A stretch of DNA of 64,000 nt. Source: Neisseriaceae bacterium TC5R-5 (lineage in GTDB: Bacteria; Pseudomonadota; Gammaproteobacteria; Burkholderiales; Chromobacteriaceae). The position numbers were made by a program, and so were the translations under genes. The notes below the pieces were generated by a model, which was not told the DNA's origin, did no database searches, and saw nothing but the letters and a program-made list of their open reading frames with translations. The first letter of the stretch is position 1. Each line of letters starts with the position of its first letter. Below are positions 8,872-18,548 of this stretch, piece after piece. The stretch spans positions 58,504 to 122,503 of the forward strand of contig JACCFC020000010.1 of the NCBI GenBank assembly GCA_020830965.2, given 5' to 3'.

Positions 8872-9596
8872 TGCGCGACCACCGCAGCCTCTAACAGAAG
8901 TGCACAACTCAGCTCCGGGTAGTCGATGCCAACCTTACACATGGCCTGGATAGTATTTTCGTCCAGATGCAGCGACTGCAACTGGGCTGTGGTCAGCGGT
9001 TTCAGGAAAATGCCCTCTTTACGCACAACACGATAGCCTGTTTCCTGAAGTTCGCCAGACAGGCTGTTCAGCGAGTACAGTCGCTCATGCCCCAGCTCCA
9101 GATCTCCCTTCCCCAAAGCCATCAGGTCGCCGAGCAAACCGGCAGCATGACCAAAACGCCGATGCAGAGACTCGCCATTGGGTACTGCGATGAAACATCG
9201 TCCGCCGGGCGCCAGAAATTTTTTGTATCTCTGCAGAACCAGCTGCGGGTTCGCCACATGTTCCAGCACAAAACCCATAACGATCACATCGAAACGCTCT
9301 TCCGTATCAAAATCCTCAAAGTACGCCTGCACGACTTTCGCTTTACAGTCCGGGTACTGGCTGTGGAATTGCTCAATGACGGAGGTTGAACCATCGATCA
9401 CGACATGACGGGAAAAGTGCTGGGAAAACCGGTTAGAGGTATATCCGTGACCGACACCCAACTCTAGCAGGCTGCCACCAGCCGGGCATAGTTGCATGAT
9501 GCGCTCGGGATACCAGTTCAGCATGATGTTGTTGTCAAACGCGTAGCTGAACCCTTCGCCATAAGCCGCGATAAAACGGTCGAGATGGTTATTCAA
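8868..9596 (-). CDS. Class I SAM-dependent methyltransferase
   Basis: Methyltransferase with motif I LLELGVGHGYTSNRF, then VIDGSTSVIEQF, a post-motif FDVIVMGFVLEHVANP and FLAPGGRCFIAVPN, all typical of Methyltransf_23 or UbiG-like proteins in glycan clusters. An upstream ATG at 9671 would overlap the glycosyltransferase by 83 bases. A TTG at 9596 (Leu-Asn-Asn-His) is favoured here: GAGGAACAG lies six bases before it and it overlaps the upstream stop by only eight bases, giving 242 residues. Substrate unknown. Confidence 0.75.
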   Translation of the reverse strand: MNNHLDRFIAAYGEGFSYAFDNNIMLNWYPERIMQLCPAGGSLLELGVGHGYTSNRFSQHFSRHVVIDGSTSVIEQFHSQYPDCKAKVVQAYFEDFDTEERFDVIVMGFVLEHVANPQLVLQRYKKFLAPGGRCFIAVPNGESLHRRFGHAAGLLGDLMALGKGDLELGHERLYSLNSLSGELQETGYRVVRKEGIFLKPLTTAQLQSLHLDENTIQAMCKVGIDYPELSCALLLEAAVVAQ

Positions 9597-10530
9597 TGCC
9601 TGTTCCTCGATAAAGATTGCGAACAATATATAAGGGGCGTCGCTTGACTTCCTGGAAAATTTTTGCGACATAGATACCGATTAGGCCCAGCACCAGAATA
9701 GTTGTGCCGCCCAGAAACCAGATGGACAACATGATGGAAGTAAAACCGGATAGCACGATGTCGGGATAAAGCAACCTCTGAACCAACAAAAACAGCGCAT
9801 AAAGTATCGAGCCCAACCAGATTGCCAATCCAGTGAGAAATATCAGCGAAAGGGGCGCCACGCTGAAGGATGCGAAAGAGTCAGCCACCTGCGTCAGTTT
9901 GCGCAACAGGTTGTAACTCGACTTATGCGCGGCAGGGCGCGGCACCTTCTTCAACGGGAGCGAACTCTGACTGAATCCAGTCCATGCAAACACACCCGCC
10001 AGATAAAGCACATGATCCTCGACGCCCAACAGGGAGTCCACATATCTTCTGCTCATCAAACGACAGGTCATCGGATTATGCGGGATACGAACGTTGGACA
10101 TCACGTTGAGCGCAGACCAGAACAGCCCTCCCAATAAATTCGAGAAGCGTGACGCGACTCTTTCCTCTTGCACGCCGAATACAACATCAGCGCGGGTTTC
10201 GTCCAATTTTTCGAAAAATCTGGGCAACCACTCCGGCTGCTCTTCCAGATCACAATCCATTAGGAATACATGCTGGCCACGGCTGTTTGCCAGACCGGCG
10301 ACGATCGCTGCGTGATGCCCAAAATTTCTTGACAGGTCGACGACCTGAATGTGTTGATCAACAGCCTGCAGCCCAAGTGCAAACTGCAAGGAATCATCCG
10401 GTGAGCCGTCATTGACTAGCACGATCTCGTAATCGTCAGTGATCTGACTCGCTGCGGCGCAAACCCTGCGGTGGAACTCCTCAAGATAGGGGGCTGAACG
10501 GTATAAAGTAGAGACAATGGAGAGTTTCAT
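9589..10530 (-). CDS. Family 2 glycosyltransferase, GtrB/ArnC-like polyprenyl-phosphate sugar transferase
   Basis: 313 residues: an N-terminal GT-A domain with [26 protein letters not shown], and the metal-binding [10 protein letters not shown], then [19 protein letters not shown], and two C-terminal membrane helices (about 225-250 and 265-290) before the basic end. This is the architecture of GtrB, ArnC and DPM1-type enzymes that move a sugar from its nucleotide to undecaprenyl phosphate on the cytoplasmic face. It is paralogous to arnC at 18549 in this window. With the gtrA-like gene at 5982 it forms the usual loading-and-flipping pair. Four-base overlap with the wbqC-like gene. Confidence 0.85.
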   Translation of the reverse strand: MKLSIVSTLYRSAPYLEEFHRRVCAAASQITDDYEIVLVNDGSPDDSLQFALGLQAVDQHIQVVDLSRNFGHHAAIVAGLANSRGQHVFLMDCDLEEQPEWLPRFFEKLDETRADVVFGVQEERVASRFSNLLGGLFWSALNVMSNVRIPHNPMTCRLMSRRYVDSLLGVEDHVLYLAGVFAWTGFSQSSLPLKKVPRPAAHKSSYNLLRKLTQVADSFASFSVAPLSLIFLTGLAIWLGSILYALFLLVQRLLYPDIVLSGFTSIMLSIWFLGGTTILVLGLIGIYVAKIFQEVKRRPLYIVRNLYRGTGIE

Positions 10531-11216
10531 CTGGAAACGTATTTCATGTATCGATGCGCATCTTTACCGCAGTTAAACAGCAAGTCGAGAATCGTGACCC
10601 CATGGGTGAACTCACCCCACAGTTGAGGGTATTTAGGGTAGCCGGCGTAATCAAACCAGGTCAGGGTAACGCCCATGTCAGTGAAGATGCGTTCTTCCAC
10701 ATAATCCTTGGCCGAAGGGCCTGAGATGTATTCCGTACCGCCAGCCTGCTTACAAAGGTCGACCAAGCGTTCGGTTTTACCGTCAAGCAGTGTATAGTCC
10801 CATGAGTTGGTAATGACTGTCTTGATACCCAAGTATTGACAGACCACCTCGATAAAGCTGCGATTCAACTGTGAGAGGTGTGTGTGGTGGGTAGCAAGAT
10901 AAAGCGGTTCGAGCAATGTTGCGACTTCTTCATAATGTGAAGCTCGTCGGTAATTACCTACTAACGACTTCCAATGTTTTGACTGCCACTTATCGTCGGA
11001 TAAATTGACATCTCGAACACGCCGGCCAATATCCTGACCAACAGGAACAGTTATCCATGACAGTCCTTGTGGCGTTTTGATCTTGTTGCGATTGCGCCAA
11101 TCGTTTTTTGTGTATTGCATGTCGTCGTAGAGGATAAATTCATCTACGGCAGCAATCATATCGAAATACCCTTTCCAGGGAATGTAGTTGGATTGAAGGA
11201 TAGCTACTTTTTTCAT
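10527..11216 (-). CDS. WbqC-like family protein
   Basis: 229 residues, recognisable from the start as WbqC family: [51 protein letters not shown], and later [13 protein letters not shown]. Proteins of this family sit in O-antigen and other surface-polysaccharide loci; their chemistry is not firmly established. Here it lies between a membrane protein (1-base overlap of stop and start, 11216) and the GT2 transferase (4-base overlap), consistent with one translational unit. A role in modifying the sugar or transferring an acyl group is inferred only from location. Confidence 0.85.
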   Translation of the reverse strand: MKKVAILQSNYIPWKGYFDMIAAVDEFILYDDMQYTKNDWRNRNKIKTPQGLSWITVPVGQDIGRRVRDVNLSDDKWQSKHWKSLVGNYRRASHYEEVATLLEPLYLATHHTHLSQLNRSFIEVVCQYLGIKTVITNSWDYTLLDGKTERLVDLCKQAGGTEYISGPSAKDYVEERIFTDMGVTLTWFDYAGYPKYPQLWGEFTHGVTILDLLFNCGKDAHRYMKYVSR

Positions 11217-12766
11217 TACGCCCCGCCCTTTTTCTTATAAATTTGATAGGCCGGATTAGGCGAGTTTGGAAGTAGCTCGAAGTTATCCAGAATATATTGG
11301 TGGATTAGTGGATGTGTGTTATGGAAGCGCAACTCATCAAGCCCATCTAGCGGTAAATCGAAAACAAAAACAAAGCCCGGTTTTGCTATTTTTATGCGTT
11401 CGATCTCAGCTTGCTCAAAGGCTTGGGAACGAGGGAATAGCGCAAAAATTTCCCACATCGGGGATTTGCGCTCTAACAGTGCGTAGGCGCCCGGCCAGAA
11501 AGGTGTAGCGATAAAACTCTGGTCCTCTGGGGCATATTGATTAGATAAATTCCGGAGTAGCTCGATGTCGCTTGCCGTGCCAAGATCAACTTGGAGATTA
11601 TTGCCAGAGATTTCGACATTCACACATTGCTCGTTAATGTGACAATGCCAACCTGGGTGAAATACGTGAGACACCCAAAGGCTTGCTGTGCACAACATAA
11701 GCGCCAATGGCCACTTGATCTTGGCTGGCTGCGTAGCTAGCAGAACTAGGCAACCGACCAGTAACGGAAATACCCCCTGTGCAAGATGACCAACATCAGC
11801 CCGGGAATACGCATAGTGGGCATAGGGAAGCGCCAAGAATGACGCGGCCACCAGTGCCGGTGAAACATGCTTATTTTGAAATTTTTGCCAAAGTATCCAT
11901 ACGATAGACAGCACGCCAAAAACAATAGTTGCGATAAAAAACAACCCAACTAGCACACCTCGAATCGATTCGCCAAGTGGGGCTGTATTAAAGTTCACGA
12001 GCCAAGGCCATGGAATCGGAAGAGGGAGATTTGTTGCTTTAACTTCAAACAAAAAACGGATGCTATCCAAAAATGCGAAAGCAAAACCTGGAACGAGCAA
12101 CGCCATGAAAAGAATAGGGGTAAAGCCAGCAGCAACTCCACATGCCCAAAGAGCAAACCCCTTGATTAATCCTGGACCTTCTGTTCGTTTGATGTTTAAC
12201 CAGATCATAACTCCAAGGCTGCCCGCAACCCCATACAAACCATGGTTACGGCCAAAGGTAGCGATTAAACCTACCCATAAACCTGTAAAAAAGTACCGTC
12301 GGTTTGTTGGGCTTTGAACAAGAAAAGCCAATGCGCCCATTAATAGGATAGACAGCGATATATCAAACAATTTGTGGCGAGGAAACATCCACACCACTAA
12401 GGTGATTGCTGATAAAAGTAAATACGAGGTATTTTGTTTTTTGACAGTACGTGCGATCAGCAATAGACCAACGAACAAACCTATTGCTTGAAATACCGCT
12501 ACAGCACCTCGCAATGCCATGATCCCGTTATCACCCCACAAACTCATGAGTGCAGCAGACCAGTAATATCGACCAGGGTCGTAAGACATGAAATCGCGAA
12601 TCGGAACCTCACCTAACATCACACGCTGTGCGCCATACCAAAGAAACCCTTCATCCCATAAATTGAAGCCTTTGCTGCCTTGCCATATAAAAACCGCAAA
12701 AACAAAAAAAATGGCTAAAACGAATACTTCTATGGCTAAACGGCTATTTTTATTCAATTTATTCAC
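11216..12766 (-). CDS. Multi-spanning membrane protein, glycosyltransferase-like (first gene of glycan operon)
   Basis: 516 residues with about ten hydrophobic segments and a C-terminal soluble domain of some 130 residues. The first periplasmic loop after helix one contains [15 protein letters not shown] and [11 protein letters not shown], an acidic loop like the Asp/Glu motif of GT-C transferases that use polyprenyl-phosphate sugars; this points to a membrane glycosyltransferase but is not proof. It is the promoter-proximal gene of the operon. About 100 bases upstream, before the second IS relic begins to show homology, must hold the promoter; I could not pick a convincing box. Codon use looks more AT-rich than that of the downstream genes. 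Confidence 0.6.
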   Translation of the reverse strand: MNKLNKNSRLAIEVFVLAIFFVFAVFIWQGSKGFNLWDEGFLWYGAQRVMLGEVPIRDFMSYDPGRYYWSAALMSLWGDNGIMALRGAVAVFQAIGLFVGLLLIARTVKKQNTSYLLLSAITLVVWMFPRHKLFDISLSILLMGALAFLVQSPTNRRYFFTGLWVGLIATFGRNHGLYGVAGSLGVMIWLNIKRTEGPGLIKGFALWACGVAAGFTPILFMALLVPGFAFAFLDSIRFLFEVKATNLPLPIPWPWLVNFNTAPLGESIRGVLVGLFFIATIVFGVLSIVWILWQKFQNKHVSPALVAASFLALPYAHYAYSRADVGHLAQGVFPLLVGCLVLLATQPAKIKWPLALMLCTASLWVSHVFHPGWHCHINEQCVNVEISGNNLQVDLGTASDIELLRNLSNQYAPEDQSFIATPFWPGAYALLERKSPMWEIFALFPRSQAFEQAEIERIKIAKPGFVFVFDLPLDGLDELRFHNTHPLIHQYILDNFELLPNSPNPAYQIYKKKGGA

Positions 12767-12939
12767 TTAATTGATCCACATACACCAAACTGGCACGAAA
12801 TATGCCATTTTAACCTCTGCAAAGGTAGTGTGTCACTCTAGCCCGGATATTTCACCCGCTCCGCGCTTACCTAATTGGCGCGAAGCTGGATGCTTTTCGC
12901 TCGGTTGTACTCTGCAAATGGCCCCATGGTGAAGCACAA

Positions 12940-13361
12940 ATGAAAGAACCTGAAAACCATAAACGCACCTGCTTGAAAAATTGAGCCAACAGGGGCAGGC
13001 GTGAGTGAAGGGGCAACGCAGAGTTATATGCAGGCATTTCAGGCAGAAGGCATAATTGGGCTATTGAACAGGGCATGTCAGTTGCAGGTGCCGCTTCTAG
13101 GCTAGGACTGAGCGATGGCGCGTTCGCCTATTAGGCCACGTAAGCATGCGGAAGAGGCGAAGGTCGACTCTGTATCACCGGGGGCACAAAGCGTTGAGGA
13201 ACGGATGGCAGAGGTGCGCAAGTTACACAAGGAGCTAGCTGAAATGAAAATAAAAAGAGATGCGTTAGAGAAGTAACAGCGTACTGTGCCTGGGTCTGTA
13301 TTTGCCCGCGACTTCAACAAAAAACAGACACGTGCATGAGAGGGGGGGGTGTCTACGGTTG
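12940..13361 (+). mobile_element. Degenerate IS3-family element, copy 2 (orfB deleted)
   Basis: The left end matches copy 1 (gaaaaccataaacgcacc against ggaaaaccatagacacacc) and the right end again reads gtgcatgagag...gtctacggttg, as at 1602-1631. Inside is a frameshifted orfA: EQGMSVAGAASRLGLSDGAF, then VEERMAEVRKLHKELAEMKIKRDALEK, the usual OrfA leucine-rich tail. It then jumps to VFARDFNKKQTRA, the last residues of OrfB, so nearly all of orfB has been lost. Same orientation as copy 1. Similarity to a left flank may start as early as 12866. It fills the 650-base gap between the glycan operon and mobA. Confidence 0.75.
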
Positions 13362-13418
13362 CTAGAACAACTATCAACAATCGTTACCTAAATATGCTGC
13401 ACCTTGTTACCGAACTAC

Positions 13419-13991
13419 TCACCTACCTTCAAAAGCCGCCAACGCTTCCGGCGTATTCAGATTAGGGAAGCTCTCCGCAAAGCTCACCTCCTCATGCTGG
13501 ATGCCCGCCAGCCAGCCACGAATTGACCGTCCACCTGCCGCCAGATAAACAGCTAAGCCCGCCTGCAAACCCGGCTGTATCGCCAACAGGCTGGGGTGCC
13601 AGTGGCTAGGGTCTCGTGTACTGATAGCTTGCGCACCCTGCGCCAACGCGGCCAACAAGCGCGCAGCAAAGTCTGGCGGCAGGCGCACCGCGTCACAGGG
13701 CAGCATCAGTAAAGGCCGTTCGCCTTGCTGCGCCATACCGCTAAGCAGGCCGGCCAGCGGCCCGGCAAAATCGGGCAGGCTGTCCGGCAATACCGGATGG
13801 CCATAGCTTGCGTAAGTGTCCAGATGGCGATTAGCGGAGATCATAATGTGTTGTGGCGGCAGCGTTTGCGCCGCCAATGCCGCCAGTGTGTGCGCAATCA
13901 GCGGCTGACCAGCCAGCGGAATCAGGCCCTTGTCTTGGCCTCCCATACGACTGGCGCGACCACCCGCCAGAATCAGGGCGCAATACTTCAC
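13419..13991 (-). CDS. mobA: Molybdenum cofactor guanylyltransferase MobA
   Basis: Transfers GMP from GTP to molybdopterin, making the bis-MGD cofactor used by enzymes such as nitrate reductase. The signature LILAGGRASRMGGQDKGL is at the N-terminus, followed by ISANR, DSLPDFAGPLAGLL and LLMLPCDAVRLP, where the Asp binds metal. I choose the GTG at 13991 (VKYCALILAGG), which overlaps the moaE stop by four bases and gives 190 residues, the family's usual length; the open frame runs further to 14039. It is the third gene of moaD-moaE-mobA. The NarX/NarL pair at 42079 suggests nitrate respiration as a cofactor user. Confidence 0.92.
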   Translation of the reverse strand: MKYCALILAGGRASRMGGQDKGLIPLAGQPLIAHTLAALAAQTLPPQHIMISANRHLDTYASYGHPVLPDSLPDFAGPLAGLLSGMAQQGERPLLMLPCDAVRLPPDFAARLLAALAQGAQAISTRDPSHWHPSLLAIQPGLQAGLAVYLAAGGRSIRGWLAGIQHEEVSFAESFPNLNTPEALAAFEGR

Positions 13992-14449
13992 ACCCAACGT
14001 CCAGCGGCTAGCGCATCGCTGTGTTTTGCATCCACCCAACGGGCACTGCCATCGGCGCTGATTTCTTTTTTCCAGAACGGCGCATCTTGCTTCAGGTAAT
14101 CCATCAGATATTCAGCGGCAGCGAAGGCATCGCTGCGGTGGCTGCTGGCCACCACCACCAGCACGATAGGCTCACCTAAGGCCAGGTAACCTATCCGGTG
14201 GATGAGGGTGACAGCTTGTAAGGCCCAGCGTTGCCGCGCTTGCGCCACGATGGCTTGCAGCGCCTTTTCCGTCATGCCCGGGTAGTGTTGCAATTCCAGC
14301 GCCACGACTTGTTGGCTGTCACCATAGTCACGCACCAGACCGGAAAAGCTGACTACCGCACCACAGGCAGGATTGCCAGACAAAGCAGCGATTTCAGCAC
14401 CGGCATCAAAAGCCTGATGCTGAACGCGTACTTGAAAACTTTCCACCAT
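13988..14449 (-). CDS. moaE: Molybdopterin synthase catalytic subunit MoaE
   Basis: Large subunit of molybdopterin synthase, which inserts two sulfurs into precursor Z using MoaD thiocarboxylate. Starting at the ATG at 14449 (MVESFQVRVQ), one base after the moaD stop, it has 153 residues, close to E. coli MoaE at 150. Motifs include GAVVSFSGLVRD, LELQHYPGMTEK, HRIGYLALGE, VASSHRSDAF and the catalytic lysine region FWKKEISADGSARWVDAK. The upstream in-frame ATG at 14491 would overlap moaD by 40 bases and is rejected. Confidence 0.94.
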   Translation of the reverse strand: MVESFQVRVQHQAFDAGAEIAALSGNPACGAVVSFSGLVRDYGDSQQVVALELQHYPGMTEKALQAIVAQARQRWALQAVTLIHRIGYLALGEPIVLVVVASSHRSDAFAAAEYLMDYLKQDAPFWKKEISADGSARWVDAKHSDALAAGRWV

Positions 14450-14450
14450 C

Positions 14451-14702
14451 TCAACCCCCGGTGACCGGTGGAAAAATCGCCACCTCATCATTGTTAGCCA
14501 ACAGAGTCGTCAAGTCGGCCATTTCCTGATTCACCGCCACCCGAAATATCTGCTTTGGTGCCAGCTCCTGCGCCCAAACCGTGCCGCGTAAGCGCAACTC
14601 AATCAGCAACTCTTCTACTGTAGCCGCATCGCTTTCCAACTCTTCCGCAGCGGTGCCAAACGCATCTTGCAGGCGGGCAAAATATAACAGTTTGAATTTC
14701 AT
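14451..14702 (-). CDS. moaD: Molybdopterin synthase sulfur carrier subunit MoaD
   Basis: Ubiquitin-like small subunit of molybdopterin synthase. The ATG at 14702 (MKFKLLYFARLQ) follows a GGAGG ribosome-binding site and gives 83 residues, the family's usual size (about 81). The C-terminus is IFPPVTGG; the final Gly-Gly carries the thiocarboxylate used as sulfur donor. First gene of moaD-moaE-mobA. No moaA, moaB or moaC is nearby. The frame extends upstream to 14738, but the extra residues do not look like MoaD. Confidence 0.93.
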   Translation of the reverse strand: MKFKLLYFARLQDAFGTAAEELESDAATVEELLIELRLRGTVWAQELAPKQIFRVAVNQEMADLTTLLANNDEVAIFPPVTGG

Positions 14703-14837
14703 CACAACCTCCACGAAAAGGAATCGGCAGTGTAACAAAATGCGGAAGAAGTGAGGACAAACCTTCTCGCTGGCTGCCGCTTGACACGTCTACCGCAAAC
14801 TCCTACGCTAGCCGACGTGCCTTGATACCAACGGCAT

Positions 14838-14903
14838 TCGGGTTTGGAAGCCCGAGATTAGCGAGCGGATGTGTCTGCCCCATCTGCCCAAACGCAGATG
14901 GGG
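14838..14903 (+). promoter_or_regulatory. Leader with two conserved hairpins before the orphan gene at 14932
   Basis: Two stems are seen: TCGGG/CCCGA at 14838-14855 and CCCCATCTGC/GCAGATGGGG at 14878-14903. Both are kept in front of the paralogue on the other strand (38732-38749 and 38581-38606). There the stems are identical but the loops have changed (ccaaac against atttga read on the plus strand). Stem conservation with loop drift suggests an RNA-level control element or terminator, but only two sequences are available. There is no run of T after the second stem. Confidence 0.4.
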
Positions 14904-14931
14904 CCCAACTAAACCAGTTAGGAGTCATAGC

Positions 14932-15279
14932 ATGCCAACACTGTTAGACAATAATCTTGCCCCTCTGGCCGCTCGCTAGGCCGTGATTGACCTAGGCTTG
15001 GAACTCAGCGCTTTACATGCTTTACACCAGAAACTGCCCGAGCCGAGTCGGCTCAATATCCATCTACAGCGCGCCCGGGGTTATCAGCAGGCCATCGCCC
15101 ACACCTTGGGCGACAGTTTGCAAACCCTCAACGATACCCACTCGGCCTTGCAGATTATCTTGCAGAGCCTGACCAAGCTGGAGGATGACAAATTAATCGC
15201 CAGCCAGATGCGGGTATTGCTCAAGCCTTTTGAGCAGAAAATTGATGAGGCGGTGCAGGCACTGGAGGCAATGGTGTAA
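14932..15279 (+). pseudogene. Orphan small protein gene interrupted by an amber codon (paralogue of 38202-38552)
   Basis: From the ATG at 14932 (after GGAG at 14921) the frame reads MPTLLDNNLAPLAAR, then TAG at 14977-14979, then AVIDLGLELSALHALHQKL and on to the stop at 15279. The paralogue has Gln (CAG) at the amber position, so this is a CAG-to-TAG change. The remaining frame (14983-15279, GTG start possible, 98 residues) is intact and well conserved with the paralogue: HLQRARGYQQAIAHTLG, LNDTHSALQ, LEDDKL, LLKPFEQ. Helical, no membrane segment or known domain recognised. It may be a pseudogene, be restarted at the GTG, or be read through. Confidence 0.6.
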
Positions 15280-15425
15280 AGCCCTGGCGCACTCCACTGC
15301 TGTGGGGTGCGTCTTCGCACTATAAACAGCCATCTAGTTCCCATTAGCCTGAAAACCAGAATCCTGCGCTAACGCAAAAAACCCTCTCAAGGCCTCTGCT
15401 ACAATGCCGCCCATTGTCTAGTTAA

Positions 15426-16346
<921 letters not shown>

Positions 16347-16450
16347 GCTTGATGCCGCCACATCGACTTTGGGTAGGTGGCGCTCACAAACTCGATAAAA
16401 TCGAGTATGCTTGCGCCTCTTCTCAATCTCGCTAAGCTGCCCATCTGTTC

Positions 16451-18151
16451 ATGAGTTATCCCAGCTTCTACACCACGCGCTCCGGCACATCCCTCCCGCC
16501 CCTCCTCGAGCCGATCTTATGGCTGCTGTTTGCCGTTATCTGGTTTGCTTCTTTAGCTTATCGCGATCTGATTCATGCTGATGAGGGCCGCTATGCCATG
16601 CTGTCACTGGGGATGCTGCAATCAGGCGATTGGATAACACCGCGTTTGAATGGCCTGCTTTATTTTGAAAAGCCGGTGCTGCAATACTGGCTGGGTGCCA
16701 TCAGCTTTGCCTTGTTTGGCATTAATGATTTTGCTGCGCGCTTTTGGCCAGGTTTAAGCGGGTTTCTCAGTGTCGTGATACTCAGCTATACCGCTCGACG
16801 CTTATGGGGGGTGGAGGCTGGCCGTTACGCCGCACTGACCGCAGCGGGCTGTACCTGGCTGATTGCCAATAGTCACTTTCTGTCACTGGATATGGGGGTC
16901 AGCTTTTTTCTGACCCTGACGCTGTGCAGCTTTTTATTAGCGCAATATGAGCAGGCGAGCCCAAGACAAACCCGCTTCTGGATGTTGATTTGTTGGGCCG
17001 CCATGGCTGGGGCGACGTTGAGCAAGGGGCTGATTGGCTTGTTGATACCCGGGGCCAGCCTGGTGCTGTATAGCGTGTTGAATTGGCAGTGGACGTTCTG
17101 GCGCCGCATGCACTGGTTAAGTGGTATCTGCCTGTTTCTGCTGCTGGCCGCACCATGGTTTGTGCTGGTTTCGCAACGTAATCCTGGGTTTGCTCACTTT
17201 TTCTTTATTCATGAGCATGTCGAGCGCTTTCTGACCACCGAGCATCGTCGTGGTGGCCCGCTGTGGTATTTCGTCCCCTATCTGCTCGTTGGTCTATTGC
17301 CGTGGACGACTTTGCTTCCCAATCTGATCAAGGAAAACTACGCGCGTCACTACCTTGCCGCAGGTTTGCACTGTGGCCGCTTGTTGCTGATCTGGGCCGG
17401 GTTTGTGTTTTTGTTTTTTAGTAAGTCCGGTTCCAAACTGCCGTCTTATATTCTGCCGATGTTTCCGGCGCTGATTTTGTTGCTGGCCAATAGCCTGCAA
17501 CAGTTGTCGGCTGCGCGGTTAAAAAAACATATCGTGCTGCCAGTTTTACTATGGCTGGCGGTGCTGCTGGCTTATCCCTTTCTGGATAAGCTAGTACCCA
17601 GCGATGTCCCGCTGGAAGTCGTGCGCGCGTTTGCCCAGTTTCTGCTCGCGGCCGCCATCATTTTTATTCTGTGCGCGCTATTAGCCTGGCGCAGCCTGTC
17701 GCAAGACCGTGTGTTACTCGCGCTGGCCCTGCTGAGTTTTGGCAGCCTGTCGGCCGTTACACTGGCTTCATTCGGCCATGATCACTATGGCCGAATGAAG
17801 AGCAGCCGACACATTGTGCAATCGATTCGCCCTTATCTGCATACCGACACACCGGTTTACTCGGTGCGTTATTACGACCAGACCTTCCCTTTTTATCTGC
17901 AACGCCCGGTCACGCTGGTGGATTTTGTCGATGAGTTTGCCTTTGGCGAGCAGCAGGAGCCAGCACGGTGGATACCGGAGTTGGATACGTTTATCCAGCA
18001 GTGGCAGGCAGCACCGAGCGCCGTCGCCATGCTGAACCATGAAACTTATCAACAGCTCAAACAGCAGGGGGTGACGATGCAGGTGGTGTATGAGGATCTG
18101 CGCCGCATCGTCATCATTAAACCCGAGCCTAAGACGAAACCCTCCGCCTAA
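16451..18151 (+). CDS. arnT: Undecaprenyl phosphate-L-Ara4N lipid A transferase, ArnT-like
   Basis: GT-C (GT83) membrane enzyme that adds 4-amino-4-deoxy-L-arabinose from the undecaprenyl carrier to lipid A phosphates in the periplasm, lowering the affinity for polymyxin and other cationic peptides. 566 residues (E. coli ArnT 550) with about 12 helices. The first periplasmic loop has the catalytic HADEGRYAM, and GDWITPRLNGLLYFEKPVLQYWLG follows, as in the family; the soluble C-terminal part contains YYDQTFPFYLQRPVTLVD. First of six genes of the arn cluster; nine bases separate it from the next. Confidence 0.9.
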   Translation: MSYPSFYTTRSGTSLPPLLEPILWLLFAVIWFASLAYRDLIHADEGRYAMLSLGMLQSGDWITPRLNGLLYFEKPVLQYWLGAISFALFGINDFAARFWPGLSGFLSVVILSYTARRLWGVEAGRYAALTAAGCTWLIANSHFLSLDMGVSFFLTLTLCSFLLAQYEQASPRQTRFWMLICWAAMAGATLSKGLIGLLIPGASLVLYSVLNWQWTFWRRMHWLSGICLFLLLAAPWFVLVSQRNPGFAHFFFIHEHVERFLTTEHRRGGPLWYFVPYLLVGLLPWTTLLPNLIKENYARHYLAAGLHCGRLLLIWAGFVFLFFSKSGSKLPSYILPMFPALILLLANSLQQLSAARLKKHIVLPVLLWLAVLLAYPFLDKLVPSDVPLEVVRAFAQFLLAAAIIFILCALLAWRSLSQDRVLLALALLSFGSLSAVTLASFGHDHYGRMKSSRHIVQSIRPYLHTDTPVYSVRYYDQTFPFYLQRPVTLVDFVDEFAFGEQQEPARWIPELDTFIQQWQAAPSAVAMLNHETYQQLKQQGVTMQVVYEDLRRIVIIKPEPKTKPSA

Positions 18152-18159
18152 AGACCGCA

Positions 18160-18531
18160 ATGAAACTACTTGAATTTGGCTTGATTTTATTGGGCGTGTT
18201 ACTTAATGCTGCCGCGCAATTATTACTGAAAGCCGGTGTTCGCCAGATTGGTCACTTTGAATTTTCCAGCGCGAATGTGCTGCCGATAGGTTGGTCGCTA
18301 GCGAGTAATCTGCCGATTATCGGCGGCCTCTCCTGTTATGTGGTCAGTGTGGTGGTATGGATTCTGGCGCTATCACGGGTGGAAGTCAGCGTGGCCTATC
18401 CTATGTTATCGATTGGCTATGTCGTCAATGCGCTACTGGCCTGGTGGCTGTTTGCTGAAGTGCTGAACGCGCAAAAACTGGTCGGTATTGCCGTGATTAT
18501 TGTCGGAGTGATACTCGTTGCCCGCAGTTAG
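18160..18531 (+). CDS. SMR-type subunit of the L-Ara4N-phosphoundecaprenol flippase, ArnE/ArnF-like
   Basis: 123-residue protein with four membrane helices and EamA/SMR-like features: NAAAQLLLKAGV in helix one, SYVVSV-type helix two, ALSRVEVSVAYPMLSIGYVVNALLAWWLF and a last helix VGIAVIIVGVILVARS. In Enterobacteria ArnE and ArnF work as a pair to flip Ara4N-phosphoundecaprenol; only one such gene is present here, between arnT and arnC. It may act as a homodimer or have a partner elsewhere. I cannot decide between E and F. Confidence 0.8.
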   Translation: MKLLEFGLILLGVLLNAAAQLLLKAGVRQIGHFEFSSANVLPIGWSLASNLPIIGGLSCYVVSVVVWILALSRVEVSVAYPMLSIGYVVNALLAWWLFAEVLNAQKLVGIAVIIVGVILVARS

Positions 18532-18548
18532 AAAATACACAGAAAATG

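Noticed and set aside
15288..15318. GC-rich inverted repeat before hemF as a terminator
   Set aside because: The stem relies on G-U pairs and no T-run follows.
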